Shown: positions 10,687-19,975 of the stretch, piece after piece
How the letters are laid out: each line of letters opens with the position of its first letter
Numbering within the stretch: the first letter of the stretch is position 1
Origin: Torreya grandis
Taxonomy: Eukaryota; Streptophyta; Pinopsida; Cupressales; Taxaceae
Reading direction: 5' to 3'
DNA: 64,000 nt
Assembly (NCBI GenBank): GCA_037957365.1
Contig: JARHVA010004089.1
Location: 95,001 to 159,000 of the forward strand
Notes under the pieces: model-generated
The model's database searches: none
Told to the model about the DNA's origin: nothing
Seen by the model: only the letters and a program-made list of their open reading frames with translations
Program-made: the position numbers and the translations under genes

Positions 10687-10958
10687 TCAATCAATAATTG
10701 GAGCAGCCTGATCCTCACCATATAGAGCATCTACATCCATTGCACCTATACTATAGGAGGCACTACCATCCACCCTATGACCATGAAAGTGAGACATATT
10801 ATGACTTAATCGATCTAAATACATAGCTAAGTTTCCTACAATTGGCCTCAATCCTCTAATATTCTAATGTTATCTCTCTAGAGATACACATATTTAATAA
10901 TAATACTATGACCTAAATCCCCTACATCTAGTGATGGGGACATTTGATGCCTATCTAG
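10687..10958 (-). pseudogene. Plant mobile domain (PMD) gene, 3' end
   Basis: Minus-strand frame reading LRPIVGNLAMYLDRLSHNM, then HFHGHRVDGSASY and DALYGEDQAAPIID, ending at a TGA (10,687-10,689) that looks like the natural stop. Upstream it begins at the copia-2 target site. Across the insertion, removing one TCTAG copy joins MDELRTQLD to RHQMSPSLD in one frame, so this is the C-terminal tail of the gene at 18,401-19,975. The tail is hydrophilic and coiled-coil-like, as in other PMD proteins from transposable elements. Confidence 0.65.
10954..10958. repeat. Left target-site duplication of copia-2 array (TCTAG)
   Basis: TCTAG immediately before the first LTR base at 10,959. The same five bases follow the last LTR at 18,401-18,405. 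Confidence 0.85.
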
Positions 10959-12022
10959 TGTTAGGTTGTGAAGCTAAAAGCTTCACTAGGATGCGAATAA
11001 GAGGAGTTGCGAAGGTTGCTGAGTTGCAAAAAAAGTTGCAGGGCAATTGACATCAGTCTGATCAACTGACGTTGGTCATATCATAGTGCAGAGCAACCAA
11101 CATCGGTTATGGGTCGGTTGACATTGGTCAGATAGGAACCGACATCAACAACCTGTGTGTGCATGTGTTTGCATGCAACTTGAGAACTAGTCTATTTTTG
11201 GACAGTGAGTTTGCATGTAAAGACTTATTTTAGTCTTGGAGTTGTGTTTCTAATTATTGTAATTAAGAAAGTCTAATTATTATTTGCATGAGATCTATAT
11301 AATAGACTCATGGGCTGTATTGTAAAATTGAACTAGAGTGAGAGAGCAAAGATTAGCTCCTTCAGAAGAGAGAGAGCAAGAGTGCTAGATAGCCATTGTG
11401 ATTGTAGAGAGAGCAAGAGTAACTCCTCTTAGTTCTAAAGGGGTGTTGAGTGTGTATGATTAGGGAGAGTTACAGGTTGTGCAAGTTCTAGTAGAAGATC
11501 CACTGGGGTACTGGTTGAAGAATCATAAAGACTTGGTGAGGTAAGGACAAGGGTTCTTTAGGGTGTAGAGATATCTACATGGTAAGTAAGGTCTAGTGAT
11601 TTGCAAGTTGTTGCTAGAGCAGGGAGATCTACTTGGAGTATGGTTGTGTACTTGGTGTACTGGCAGCATTGTTACTGACTGGTGGAGGTGAACAACAACT
11701 CTGTGTTTGAGTTGATTGTTGTGACCGTAATTGAGAGAGTGAACTATTGAAGGCGAATTACTGGTGAAGCCTAGAAGTGTGGGAGCTCTAGAGGTGTGGG
11801 AAGAAGAAGTGTGGCATCTTCTTTATTGTATTTCCTTCTGAATGAGTATTAATACAATTGAGTATTGTCTCTCATATTCTGTGTTTCTAAATTTTTTAGT
11901 TACTTATCATTCTGGTTAAATTCTATGTTTAGTTGCTTATACAAAGGTTATCAAGTGTGCCCTTAGTGGGCAGTAGGATCCTGACAGTTGGTATTAGAGT
12001 TTTGTGAGCTTAGGTCCTATCA
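10959..12022 (+). repeat. Copia-2 LTR 1
   Basis: 1064 bp, TGTTAGG...CCTATCA. It contains a cluster of ACCGACATC/GATGTCGGT-like motifs near its 5' end (11,050-11,150) and an AG-rich 'agagagagcaagag' stretch near 11,340-11,415. TGGTATCAGAG-like sequence occurs just inside the 3' end as well as in the primer site. Confidence 0.92.
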
Positions 12023-12024
12023 AT

Positions 12025-12036
12025 TGGTATCAGAGC
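12025..12036 (+). other. Copia-2 primer-binding site, copy A
   Basis: TGGTATCAGAGC two bases after the LTR end, complementary to the initiator tRNA-Met 3' end. Confidence 0.92.
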
Positions 12037-12153
12037 TAGGGTTCAGGTTCATCAAAGCGTGGTTAGGTACACTAACAAGTGGTTAGAGTGTGTTAAGTGT
12101 TTTGTTGATTATAGGCCACTCACAGGGGTTTTTGATTGAGTGGGAGTATAGCA

Positions 12154-12486
12154 ATGGCAGAATAAAGTAAGCTACAAATGGAGAAACTGAATAGCACAAA
12201 TGGTCAATTACAGAATGATGGAAAAAAAGAGTAGGTAAAGAAAGATTATTGGTTGGTAGAAGATCAGCATGAAGGATATGAAGAAGTAGATGTTGTAGGT
12301 GTTATTGCACAGGATGCTTTGGATAAAGTAGAATCTTGGTTTATAGATTTTGTTGCCTCTTTCCATGTAGCCCGAAATAGAGCATCTTTTCATGATTATG
12401 TCCAGGGAGACTTTGGAGAGATTTATTTAGGGGTTGGTGAGCCTTGTCACATGGTTGGCAAAGGGGAAGTGAAGCTGAAATTATAG
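12154..12486 (+). pseudogene. Copia-2 copy A: gag start fused to protease
   Basis: ATG 12,154 begins MAE-stop-SKLQMEKLN, the start of a copia gag. Within about 30 codons the frame has already moved into the region before protease, so almost all of gag including its zinc knuckle is deleted. The protease stretch reads DKVESWFIDFVASFHV, with the catalytic Asp at 12,345 followed by F-V instead of S-G, then YLGVGEPCHMVGKGEVKLKL. The catalytic motif is destroyed. Confidence 0.8.
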
Positions 12487-12501
12487 ACAGGTAACACATG
12501 G

Positions 12502-12957
12502 GTGTTGAATGAGGTCATGCAGGTACCAATCTTGGAGATGAGTCTAATTTCTTCAAGAAAGTTGGGTGATGAGAGATGCACAGTAACTCTCATAGCAGAT
12601 GCACTTAAATTAGATAGTGGTAAGAAAGTAGGTATCCTTTATCTATCTACTTATATTACTGATTCACCTTTTGTTGCAGAGATGTGGCTTTGTAGGCTTG
12701 GTCACATATGTAAGAAGGGAATGCATGTTCTTAAGTGGAAGACAGATATCTTTGAAAAACTTAAGAACTGGAAAGCCTTGGTGTTCATGGAGGAGATGAT
12801 GGATAAAGATCAGCTGAGGGGACTAGATTATTTTGAGCAGGGATGTGTTAATTTGGATAGGGTTTTGATCCAAGGTGAGCTCACGGTAAAAAGTCATCAC
12901 TCACAGGAAAACACAGTTACTGGCATCGGTCATGGGAAATCAACATCAAACAGATAG
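12502..12957 (+). pseudogene. Copia-2 copy A: pre-integrase remnant
   Basis: The frame contains MSLISSRKLGDERCTVT and MWLCRLGHICKKGMHVLKWK, the GAG-pre-integrase HHCC region of copia. It then jumps to FEKLKNWKALV, from inside the integrase core. The DDE core itself is missing, so an internal deletion of several hundred bases is present. After about 12,880 the frame runs into the palindromic island and loses similarity. Confidence 0.75.
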
Positions 12958-13135
12958 GTACTAATGTCGGTCATGTGCAGATCAATAGAGTCAGTGGTGT
13001 TGGGTAGGTGGAGACTGACATTGGTCAGGTAGGAATCGACGTCGACAGATGGGTCAGTCGTAGGGAACCAACATTGGTTGGGTGCAGACTGGGAGATGGC
13101 TAAGATCGGTCACTGAAACGGATGTTGGGCAGCTA
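12905..13135 (+). repeat. Copia-2 copy A: island of GACATCGGTC-type palindromic motifs
   Basis: Variants of ACCGATGTCGGTC and its C-to-T derivatives recur about every 25-40 bp (for example 'actaatgtcggtcatgtg', 'gaatcgacgtcgacag', 'aagatcggtcactg'). They sit where the integrase core should be. The same motifs occur in the LTR near 11,060-11,145. Confidence 0.6.
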
Positions 13136-13157
13136 GTAAGCTATCAAGGGGTCTCAA

Positions 13158-14110
13158 ATGCCCATGTGGAAGACTGAAAGGGTAAGTAAGCCTCATATTC
13201 ATTGTTCACCTTCTTTATACTACTTGTTGCTCATCGATGGTCAAGAACTAGGAAAACGTGAAGAGGCAATGCAGGTAGAATCCAGGAAACAGTGGGAGCA
13301 TGGCATGAATTTTTTAGAAGAGAACCAAGCAAGAGATTTGGTAGAGTTGCCAGCTGAGATGAAAGCACTAAAAGATGAATGGATTCCCAGGTTAAAGAAG
13401 AGAGTGGATGGATACGTGAGATAGAAGGCCAGGGTATATGGTCTTGAGGAAGTTGCAGGATAGTGGTAAAATTTTGACAAGAGTATGACAAAGCATGGCT
13501 TTAGTCAAGGTCAATATTCCTATTGTGTTTTTTTACCAGGTTGGATGATGATTGCAACATTATCATGTTACTATATGTGGTGTGGTTACTTATTGTAGGG
13601 TCATACATGCAGGGAGTTTCTGATCTAAAGGTAAAGTTAGTTCAGAGGTATGTTATGAAGAATTTGGGAGCAGCAAAATTCTTTGGCATAAGAGACATGG
13701 AAGATCATAGGTTGATTTTGTCTCTAGAGGGAGCTGATGTGAAGGAGGTGTTGGCGAGGGTTAATTTTTAGGATGCAGAACCAATAAGCACACCAAGGGC
13801 TGGACAGTTCAAGCTAAGCTTAGAACAGTGTTTGAAATCACATGAGGTCTGGTGTAGACCTGAGTTTTCCCAAGTAGTGGGAGTTGTGAGAGAGTTTGGA
13901 GCCAGTTCGGGGAAGGTGGATTCTTAGGTATCTGAGAGGGACTAGCAGTAGGTTAACATGTTATGCAGGGTCAAGGTCTTCACTATATAGAGTTGTAGGT
14001 TCAGATGTGGCAGGTTACTTGGATGACAGGAGATGAACCACAGGTTGTGTTGTGGTTGGTCTTCAAGATTGAGCTTGAAGAGGGATACAAGCCAAGAAAC
14101 AAATTAGATG
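13158..14110 (+). pseudogene. Copia-2 copy A: RT and RNase H remnants
   Basis: RT N-terminal region: RVSKPHIHCSPSLYYLLL, then EAMQVESRKQWEHGMNF and DLVELPAEMKALKDEW (13,175-13,424). A deletion removes the middle of RT. The next piece (13,523-13,771) has LLYVVWLLIVGS where the YVDD box should be, so both catalytic Asp are gone, then KNLGAAKFFGI. RNase H scraps follow: WILRYLRGTS near 13,918 and SDVAGYLDDRR near 14,000. It cannot encode a working polymerase. Mobility would have needed enzymes from another element. Confidence 0.8.
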
Positions 14111-14148
14111 GTGTACGTGTAGAGGTACAGGTGTAGCTATTTATCTCC

Positions 14149-14159
14149 AAGTGGGAGAT
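14149..14159 (+). other. Copia-2 polypurine tract, copy A
   Basis: AAGTGGGAGAT directly before LTR 2. Confidence 0.85.
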
Positions 14160-15195
14160 TGTTAGGTTGTGGAGCTAAAAGCTTCACCAGGATGTGAACA
14201 GGAGGAGTTATGGAGGTTGCTATGTTGTAGAACAAGTTGTAGGGAAACCAACGTCAGTCTGATCAACTGATGTCGGTTATGGGTCAGTCGACATTGATCA
14301 GACAAGAACTGACATTGGCAACCTGTGTGTGCATGTGTTTGCATGCGGCTCGAGAACTAGTCTATTTTTGGACAGTCAGTTTGCATGTAAAGACTTATTT
14401 TAGTCTTGGAGCTACATTTCTAATTATTTTAATTAAGAAAGTCTAATTATTGTTTGCATGAGATCTATATAATAGACTCATGGGTTGTATTGTAAAATTG
14501 TACTAGAGTGAGAGAGCAAAGATTAGCTCCTTCAAAAGAGAGAGAGCAAGAGTGCTAGATAGCCATTGTGCTTGTAGAGAGAGCAAGAGTAGCTCCTCCT
14601 AGTTCCAAAGGGGTGCCGAGTGTGTATAATCAAGGAGTGTTGCAGGTTGTGCAAGTTCTGGTAGAAGATCCATCAGGTTACAAGTTGAAGAATCATAAGG
14701 ACTTGGTGAGGCAAGGACAAGGGTTCTTCAGGGTGTAGAGACATTTACATGATAAGTAAGGTCTAGTGATTTGCAGGTTGTTGCAAGAGCAGGGAGATCT
14801 ACTTGGAGTACAGTTGTGTACTTGGTATACTGGCAGCATTGTTACTGACTGGTGGAGGTGAACAACAACTCTATGTTTGAGTTGATTGTTGTGACCGTAA
14901 TTGAGAGAGTGAACTATTAAAGGAGAATTACTGGTGAACCCTAGAAGTGTGGGAGTTCTAGAGGTTTGGCAAGAAGAAGTGTGGCATCTTCTTTATTGTA
15001 TTTCCTTCTGAATGAGTATTAATACAATTAGGTATTGTCTCTCATATTTTGTGTTGTTTTTGAATTTTCTAGTTACTTATCATTCTAGTTAAATTCTGTG
15101 TTTAGTTGCTTATACAAAGGTTATCAAGTGTGCCCTTAGTGGGCAGTAGGATCCTGACAGTTGGTATCAGAGTTTTATGAGCCTAGGTCCTATCA
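14160..15195 (+). repeat. Copia-2 LTR 2 (shared middle LTR)
   Basis: 1036 bp. It serves both as 3' LTR of copy A (purine tract before it) and 5' LTR of copy B (primer site after it). It lacks about 30 bp present in LTRs 1 and 3 (the 'catatcatagtgcagagcaa' part), lost between two GTCGGT-like motifs. Confidence 0.92.
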
Positions 15196-15197
15196 AT

Positions 15198-15209
15198 TGG
15201 TATCAGAGC
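15198..15209 (+). other. Copia-2 primer-binding site, copy B
   Basis: TGGTATCAGAGC, same spacing from the LTR end as in copy A. Confidence 0.92.
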
Positions 15210-15326
15210 CAGGGTGCAAGTTCATCAAAGTGTGGTTAGGTACACTAACAGGTGGTCAAAGAGTGTTAAGTGTTTTGTTGATTACAGGTCACTCACAAGG
15301 GTTTTTGATTGAGTGGGAGTATAGCA

Positions 15327-15659
15327 ATGGCAGAAGAAAGTAAGCTATGAATGGAGAAACTGAATAGCATGAATGGTCAATTATAGATTGATGGAAAGAA
15401 AGAGTAGGTAAAGAAAGATTATTGGTTGGTAGAAGATCAGCATGAAGGATATGAAGAAGCAGATGTTGTAGGTGTTGTTGCACAGGATGCTCTAGATAAA
15501 GTAGAATCTTGGTTTATAGATTCTATTACCTCTTTCCATGTAGCTCAAAATAGAGCATCTTTTCATGAGTATGTCCAGGGAGACTTTGGAGAGATTTATT
15601 TAGGGGTTGGTGAGCCTTGTCACATGGTTGGCAAAGGGGAAGTGAAGCTGAAATTGTAG
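15327..15659 (+). pseudogene. Copia-2 copy B: gag start fused to protease
   Basis: The same gag-to-protease deletion as copy A, beginning MAEESKL at ATG 15,327. The protease motif here reads WFIDSITSFHV (Asp at 15,519), so it differs from copy A (IDFVAS) and keeps the Ser but not the Gly of D-S-G. The two copies have therefore decayed independently at this site. Confidence 0.8.
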
Positions 15660-15710
15660 ACTGGTAACACATGGGTGTTGAATGAGGTCATGTAGGTACC
15701 AGTCTTAGAG

Positions 15711-16080
15711 ATGAGTCTCATTTCTTTAGGAAAGTTGGGTGATGAGAGATGCATAGTAACTCTCACAGTAGATGCACTTGAATTAGATGGTGGTAAAAAA
15801 TTAGGTATCCTTTATCTATCTACTTATATTACTGATTCACCTTCTATTGAAAATATGTGGCTTTTTAGGCTTGGTCGCATATGTAAGAAGCGAATGCATG
15901 TTCTTAAGTGGAAGACAGATATCTTTGACAAACTTAAGAACTAGAAAGCCTTGGTGTTCATGGAGGAGATGACGGATAGAGATCAGCTGAGGGGACTAGA
16001 TTATTCTAAGCAGGGCTGTGTTAATTTGGATAGGGTTTTGATCCAAGGTGAGCTTGCAGGTAAAAATTCATCACTCACAG
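15711..16080 (+). pseudogene. Copia-2 copy B: pre-integrase remnant
   Basis: MSLISLGKLGDERCIVT and MWLFRLGRICKKRMHVLKWK correspond to copy A. The zinc-region His is Arg here (RLGR for RLGH). The same jump to the FDKLKN segment shows the same integrase deletion. Confidence 0.75.
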
Positions 16081-16084
16081 GAAA

Positions 16085-16310
16085 ACACAATTACCGGCAT
16101 CGGTCATGGGAAACCAACATCGAATAGATAGGTACCGATGTCGGTCATGTGTAGATCAGCAGAGTTGGTACTATCAGGTAGGTGGAGATTGATGTCAGTC
16201 AGGTAGGAACCGACATTGACAGATGGGTCAGTTGCAGGGAACTGACATCGATTGGGTGCAGACTAGGAGATGGCCGAGATCGGTCACTAGAACGGATGTT
16301 GGGTAGACAG
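16085..16310 (+). repeat. Copia-2 copy B: palindromic GACATCGGTC motif island
   Basis: Second copy of the 12,905-13,135 island ('ccggcatcggtcatggg', 'accgatgtcggtcatgtg', 'gccgagatcggtcact'). Differences between the two are mostly C/T or G/A at CpG positions. Confidence 0.6.
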
Positions 16311-16329
16311 TAAGCTATCAAGGGGTCTC

Positions 16330-17290
16330 AAACACCCATGTGGAGGACTGAAAGGGTAAGTAAGCCTCATATTCATTTTTCACCTTCTTTATACTACTTG
16401 TTGCTCACCGATGGTCAAGAACCAGGAAGACGTGAAGAGGCAATGCAGGTAGAATCCAGGAAACAGTGGGAGCATGGCATGAATTTTTTAGAAGAGAACC
16501 AAGTGGGAGATTTGGTAGAGTTGCCAGCCAAGATGAAAGCACTGAAAGAAGAATGGATTCCCAGGTTAAAGAAGAGAGTGGATGGATACGTGAGATAGAA
16601 GGCCAGGGTATATGGTCTTGAAGAAGCTGTAGGACAGTGGTACAGGTTTGACAAGAGTATGACAAAGCATGGCTTTAGTCAAGGTCAATATTCCCATTGT
16701 GTTTTTTTACCAGGTTGGATGATGATTGCAACATTATCCTGTTACTGTATGTGGTGTGGTTGCTTATTGCAGGGTCACACATGTAGGGAGTTTCTAAGCT
16801 AAAGGTAAAGTTAGTTCAGAGGTATGTCATGAAGAATTTGGGAGCAGCAAAATTCTTTGGCATAAGAGACACGTAAGATCACAAGTTGATTTTGTCTCTA
16901 GAGGGAGTTGATGTGAAGGAGGTGCTGGTGAGGGTTAATTTGCATGATGCAGAACTAGTAAGCACACCAAGGGCTAGATAGTTCAAGATAAGCTTAGAAC
17001 AGTGTTTGAAATCACATGAGGTTTGGTGTAGACCTGAGTTTTCCAAAGCAGTGGGAGTTGTCAGAGAGTTTGGATCCAATTTAAGAAAGGTGGATTCTCA
17101 GGTATTTGAGAGGGACTAGTAGAAGGTTAACATGTTATGTAGGGTCAAGGTCTTCACTACATGGAGTTGTAAGTTCAGATGTGGTAGGTTACTTGGATGA
17201 CAGGAGATGCACCATAAGTTGTGTGGTGGTTGGTCTTCAAGATTGAGCTTGAAGAGGGATACAAGCTAGGAAACAAATTAGATAGTGTAC
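16330..17290 (+). pseudogene. Copia-2 copy B: RT and RNase H remnants
   Basis: RVSKPHIHFSPSLYYLLLTD, then EAMQVESRKQWEHGMNF and DLVELPAKMKALKEEW (16,345-16,598). The same RT deletion follows, with a degenerate YVDD region near 16,740, then the KNLGAAKFFGI-equivalent and RNase H scraps up to the purine tract. The domain layout matches copy A point for point. Confidence 0.8.
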
Positions 17291-17322
17291 GTGTACAGGT
17301 ACAGGTGTAGCTATTTATCTCC

Positions 17323-17333
17323 AAGTGGGAGAT
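17323..17333 (+). other. Copia-2 polypurine tract, copy B
   Basis: AAGTGGGAGAT directly before LTR 3. Confidence 0.85.
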
Positions 17334-18400
17334 TGTTAGGTTGTGGAGCTAAAAGCTTCACCAGGATGTGAACAAGAGGAGTTGTGGATGCTTTTGAGTT
17401 GCAAAACAAGTTACAGGGTAACTGACATCGGTCTGATCAACTGATGTCAATCATATCACAGTGCAGAGCAATTGACATCAGTTATGGGTTGGCTGACATC
17501 GGTCAGATAGGAACCAATGTCAGCAACCTGTGTGTGCATGCATTTTCATGCAACTTGAGAACTAGTCTATTTTTGGATAGTCAGTTTGCATGTAAAGACT
17601 TATTTTAGTCTTGGAGTTGCATTTCTAATTATTGTAATTAAGAAAGTCTAATTATTGTTTGCATGAGATCTATATAATAGACTCATGGGCTGTATTGTAA
17701 AAGTGTACTAGAGTGAGAGAGCAAATATTAGCTCCTTTAGAAGAGAGAGAGCAAGAGTGATAGATAGCCATTGTGCTTATAGAGAGAGCAAGAGTAGCTC
17801 CTCCTAGTTCCAAAGGGGTGCCGAGTGTGTATGATCAGGGAGAGTTGTAGGTTGTGCAAGTTTTGGTAGAAGATCCACTGGGGTACTGGTTGAAGAATCA
17901 TAAGGACTTAGTGAGGCAAGGACAAGGGTTCTTCAAGGTGTAGAGACATCTACATGGTAAGTAAGGTCTAGTGATTTGTAGGTTGTTGCAAGAGCAAGGA
18001 GATCTACTTTGAGTACGGTTGTGTACTTGGTGTACTGGCAGCATTGTTACTAACTAGTGGAGGTGAACAACAACTCTATGTTTGAGTTGATTGTTGTGAC
18101 CGTAATTGAGAGAGTGAACTATTGAAGGAGAATTACTGGTGAACCCTAGAAGTGTGGGAGCTCTAGAGGTGTGGGAAGAAGAAGTGTGGCATCTTCTTTA
18201 TTGTATTTCCTTTTGAATGAGTATTAATACAATTGGGTATTGTCTCTCATATTCCGTGTTGTTTCTAAATTTTCTAGTTACTTATCATTCTGGTTAAATT
18301 CCGTGTTTAGTTGCTTATACAAAGGTAATCAAGTGTGCCCTTAATGGGCAGTAGGATCCTGACAGTTGGTATCAGAGTTTTGTGAGCCTAGGTCATATCA
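17334..18400 (+). repeat. Copia-2 LTR 3
   Basis: 1067 bp, TGTTAGG...CATATCA. It resembles LTR 1 in keeping the roughly 30-bp segment lost from LTR 2. It is followed by the right TCTAG. Confidence 0.92.
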
Positions 18401-18405
18401 TCTAG
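18401..18405. repeat. Right target-site duplication of copia-2 array (TCTAG)
   Basis: Matches 10,954-10,958. Confidence 0.85.
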
Positions 18406-19975
18406 TTGAGTTCTTAGCTCATCCATCTCTTCTAAATAAAATAGTATACATTTTCACCATAATGGATAATCAATCACATAAATTTGCATATACACCTACA
18501 TTATCATCCACACATGCCAAAAATCTACAACTAATATCATCCTTGGGGATGTTTTGTTTCAATGTACTAATAACAACTCTAACATCACAAATGGATCACC
18601 TAAATTACATATGACATCAGTAAATTCTCAATAAAAAAATAAAAAATCCCAAAAATATAAATTTAAAATGTGTAAGTGCATATAATACTTATGATTAACA
18701 CCCCCAACCACATTAGGTTGTACAGGAGCTAGTTATGCAACTATAGACTATGGTCACATTAGATCATCTCAACCATATCCCCTATTATGCATCAGTGCCT
18801 AAAGAACCTATGAGAAAACATAAAAAATAGGGCCCATATGGCATGTATCCACCAATAGGTATAATCCATTATGCACTCAACATCATATGTATTTGTAATA
18901 AATATAGTTGGGTCTACATCCCTTACAAGGAGGGGAGCCAAATATGCACTACTTGACCACTCATGTTACTAGGATGGATGGTGGATATCAAAATATGATT
19001 CCATGGGTAACCCACTGGGGGCATGTCCTACCAAATACCAAACTAACACATCACCATTTCAAACTAAAATCTTTCAATTATTCCTAAAAACTAATCATGT
19101 AACCACTCTATAAATTTAACCCTCCACAACTTAGTGGCATCATCAAGCTACCCTGTAAAGGCTTGTTATGGTCTATAGGTAATCATAGTTTGATTCAATC
19201 TATCCAAAATAATGTGAACATCCATTATAATTTGATATCATCATCTCCTACTAACCCACCTCTCTAAAAATATTTAAGGGTGGGTCTACTCTACATGAGG
19301 ACCTCCAAAAGGATGTGTCACAAAAAAGGTGTTCATATGACCATTAATACAATATATTAATGTATCTTAACCCTCCAATATGATCCTCTCAGCTAAACTT
19401 ATATAAATCTTGATACAAATGGACTACCATAGTACAGCTCAAAATATATTGTGTCATGTTCCTCGATATCCCACATACTATGATACACATGGTATGAAAT
19501 AGACATAACATCTCCATCCATCACTATAAAATATGCCAATTATATACATATTTTTTTTTAATCATGGAAAAACTGATAATATAGTCTTAGTAAGATGGAT
19601 GGTAATATCCCCATCCCTATACTTATCTCCCTAATCATGTCGTGTTGTGTATCTATGGGTTTATAACACATAGCCTAGCCTCTCATTACTATCAAATACA
19701 ACTCACATACCAACTATTGGCATTCTCAAAATAAACCATACATCCCCCAATGTAACCATCATCTCTCAAGTAGGTAACCAAGAATTACATGCATCATTAT
19801 TCCACCTCTTTCATAATGCGGTCATGAGGTGTATGTCATATAGAATGTATCCTAACTAGGTTTCATGGCTCAAACCAACCCTAGACAATGTTTTCCTATC
19901 TCTAATTCTTAGATCCAAACTTTTCATGGTCACTTTGTGATGACCATACCTAAACTCAGTAGATTCATATCTCTA
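18401..19975 (-). pseudogene. Plant mobile domain (PMD) gene, main part
   Basis: Minus-strand reading frame. From about 19,975 downward it reads SLDLRIRDRKTLSRVGLSHE, then HLMTALxKRWNNDACNSWLP, EMMVTLGDVWFILRMPIVGM and FDSNERLGY. The 'ERWxxxTxxFHLPxGEMTxTLxDVxxLLGLPIxG' style block is the hallmark of the plant aminotransferase-like mobile domain (MAIN/MAIL family and transposon-borne relatives). Stops are TAG, TGA or TAA at former Gln or Arg codons. Later recognisable parts include DVRVVISTLKQNIPKDD (about 18,585) and MDELRTQL next to the copia-2 target site. The 3' end is displaced 7.4 kb to 10,687-10,958. It lies antisense inside gypsy-1. PMD proteins act in nuclear silencing in plants, but the role of transposon-borne copies is unclear. 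The exact start is not identified. Confidence 0.7.

Larger units (their letters stand above)
10959..18400 (+). mobile_element. Copia-2: tandem LTR-int-LTR-int-LTR array of a deleted copia element
   Basis: Three LTRs (10,959-12,022; 14,160-15,195; 17,334-18,400) alternate with two internal regions of 2137 and 2138 bp. Both internals start with a tRNA-Met primer site and end with purine tract AAGTGGGAGAT. A single TCTAG duplication brackets the whole array, so it behaves as one insertion later expanded, or as insertion of a multimer. Each internal holds only scraps of gag, protease, pre-integrase, RT and RNase H, with the same deletions, so the deletions preceded the tandem step. The array is visibly richer in GC and CpG than its surroundings and its copies are very similar, so it looks among the youngest insertions in the window. 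Confidence 0.92.

Noticed and set aside
13231..13491. Two overlapping minus-strand frames over copia-2 RT (and 16,405-16,665)
   Set aside because: They are antisense shadows of the plus-strand RT remnant, which carries clear family motifs.
10959..18400. Two independent adjacent copia-2 insertions
   Set aside because: The middle LTR is shared and only one TCTAG pair exists, at the outer ends. Independent insertions would give four LTRs and two TSD pairs.
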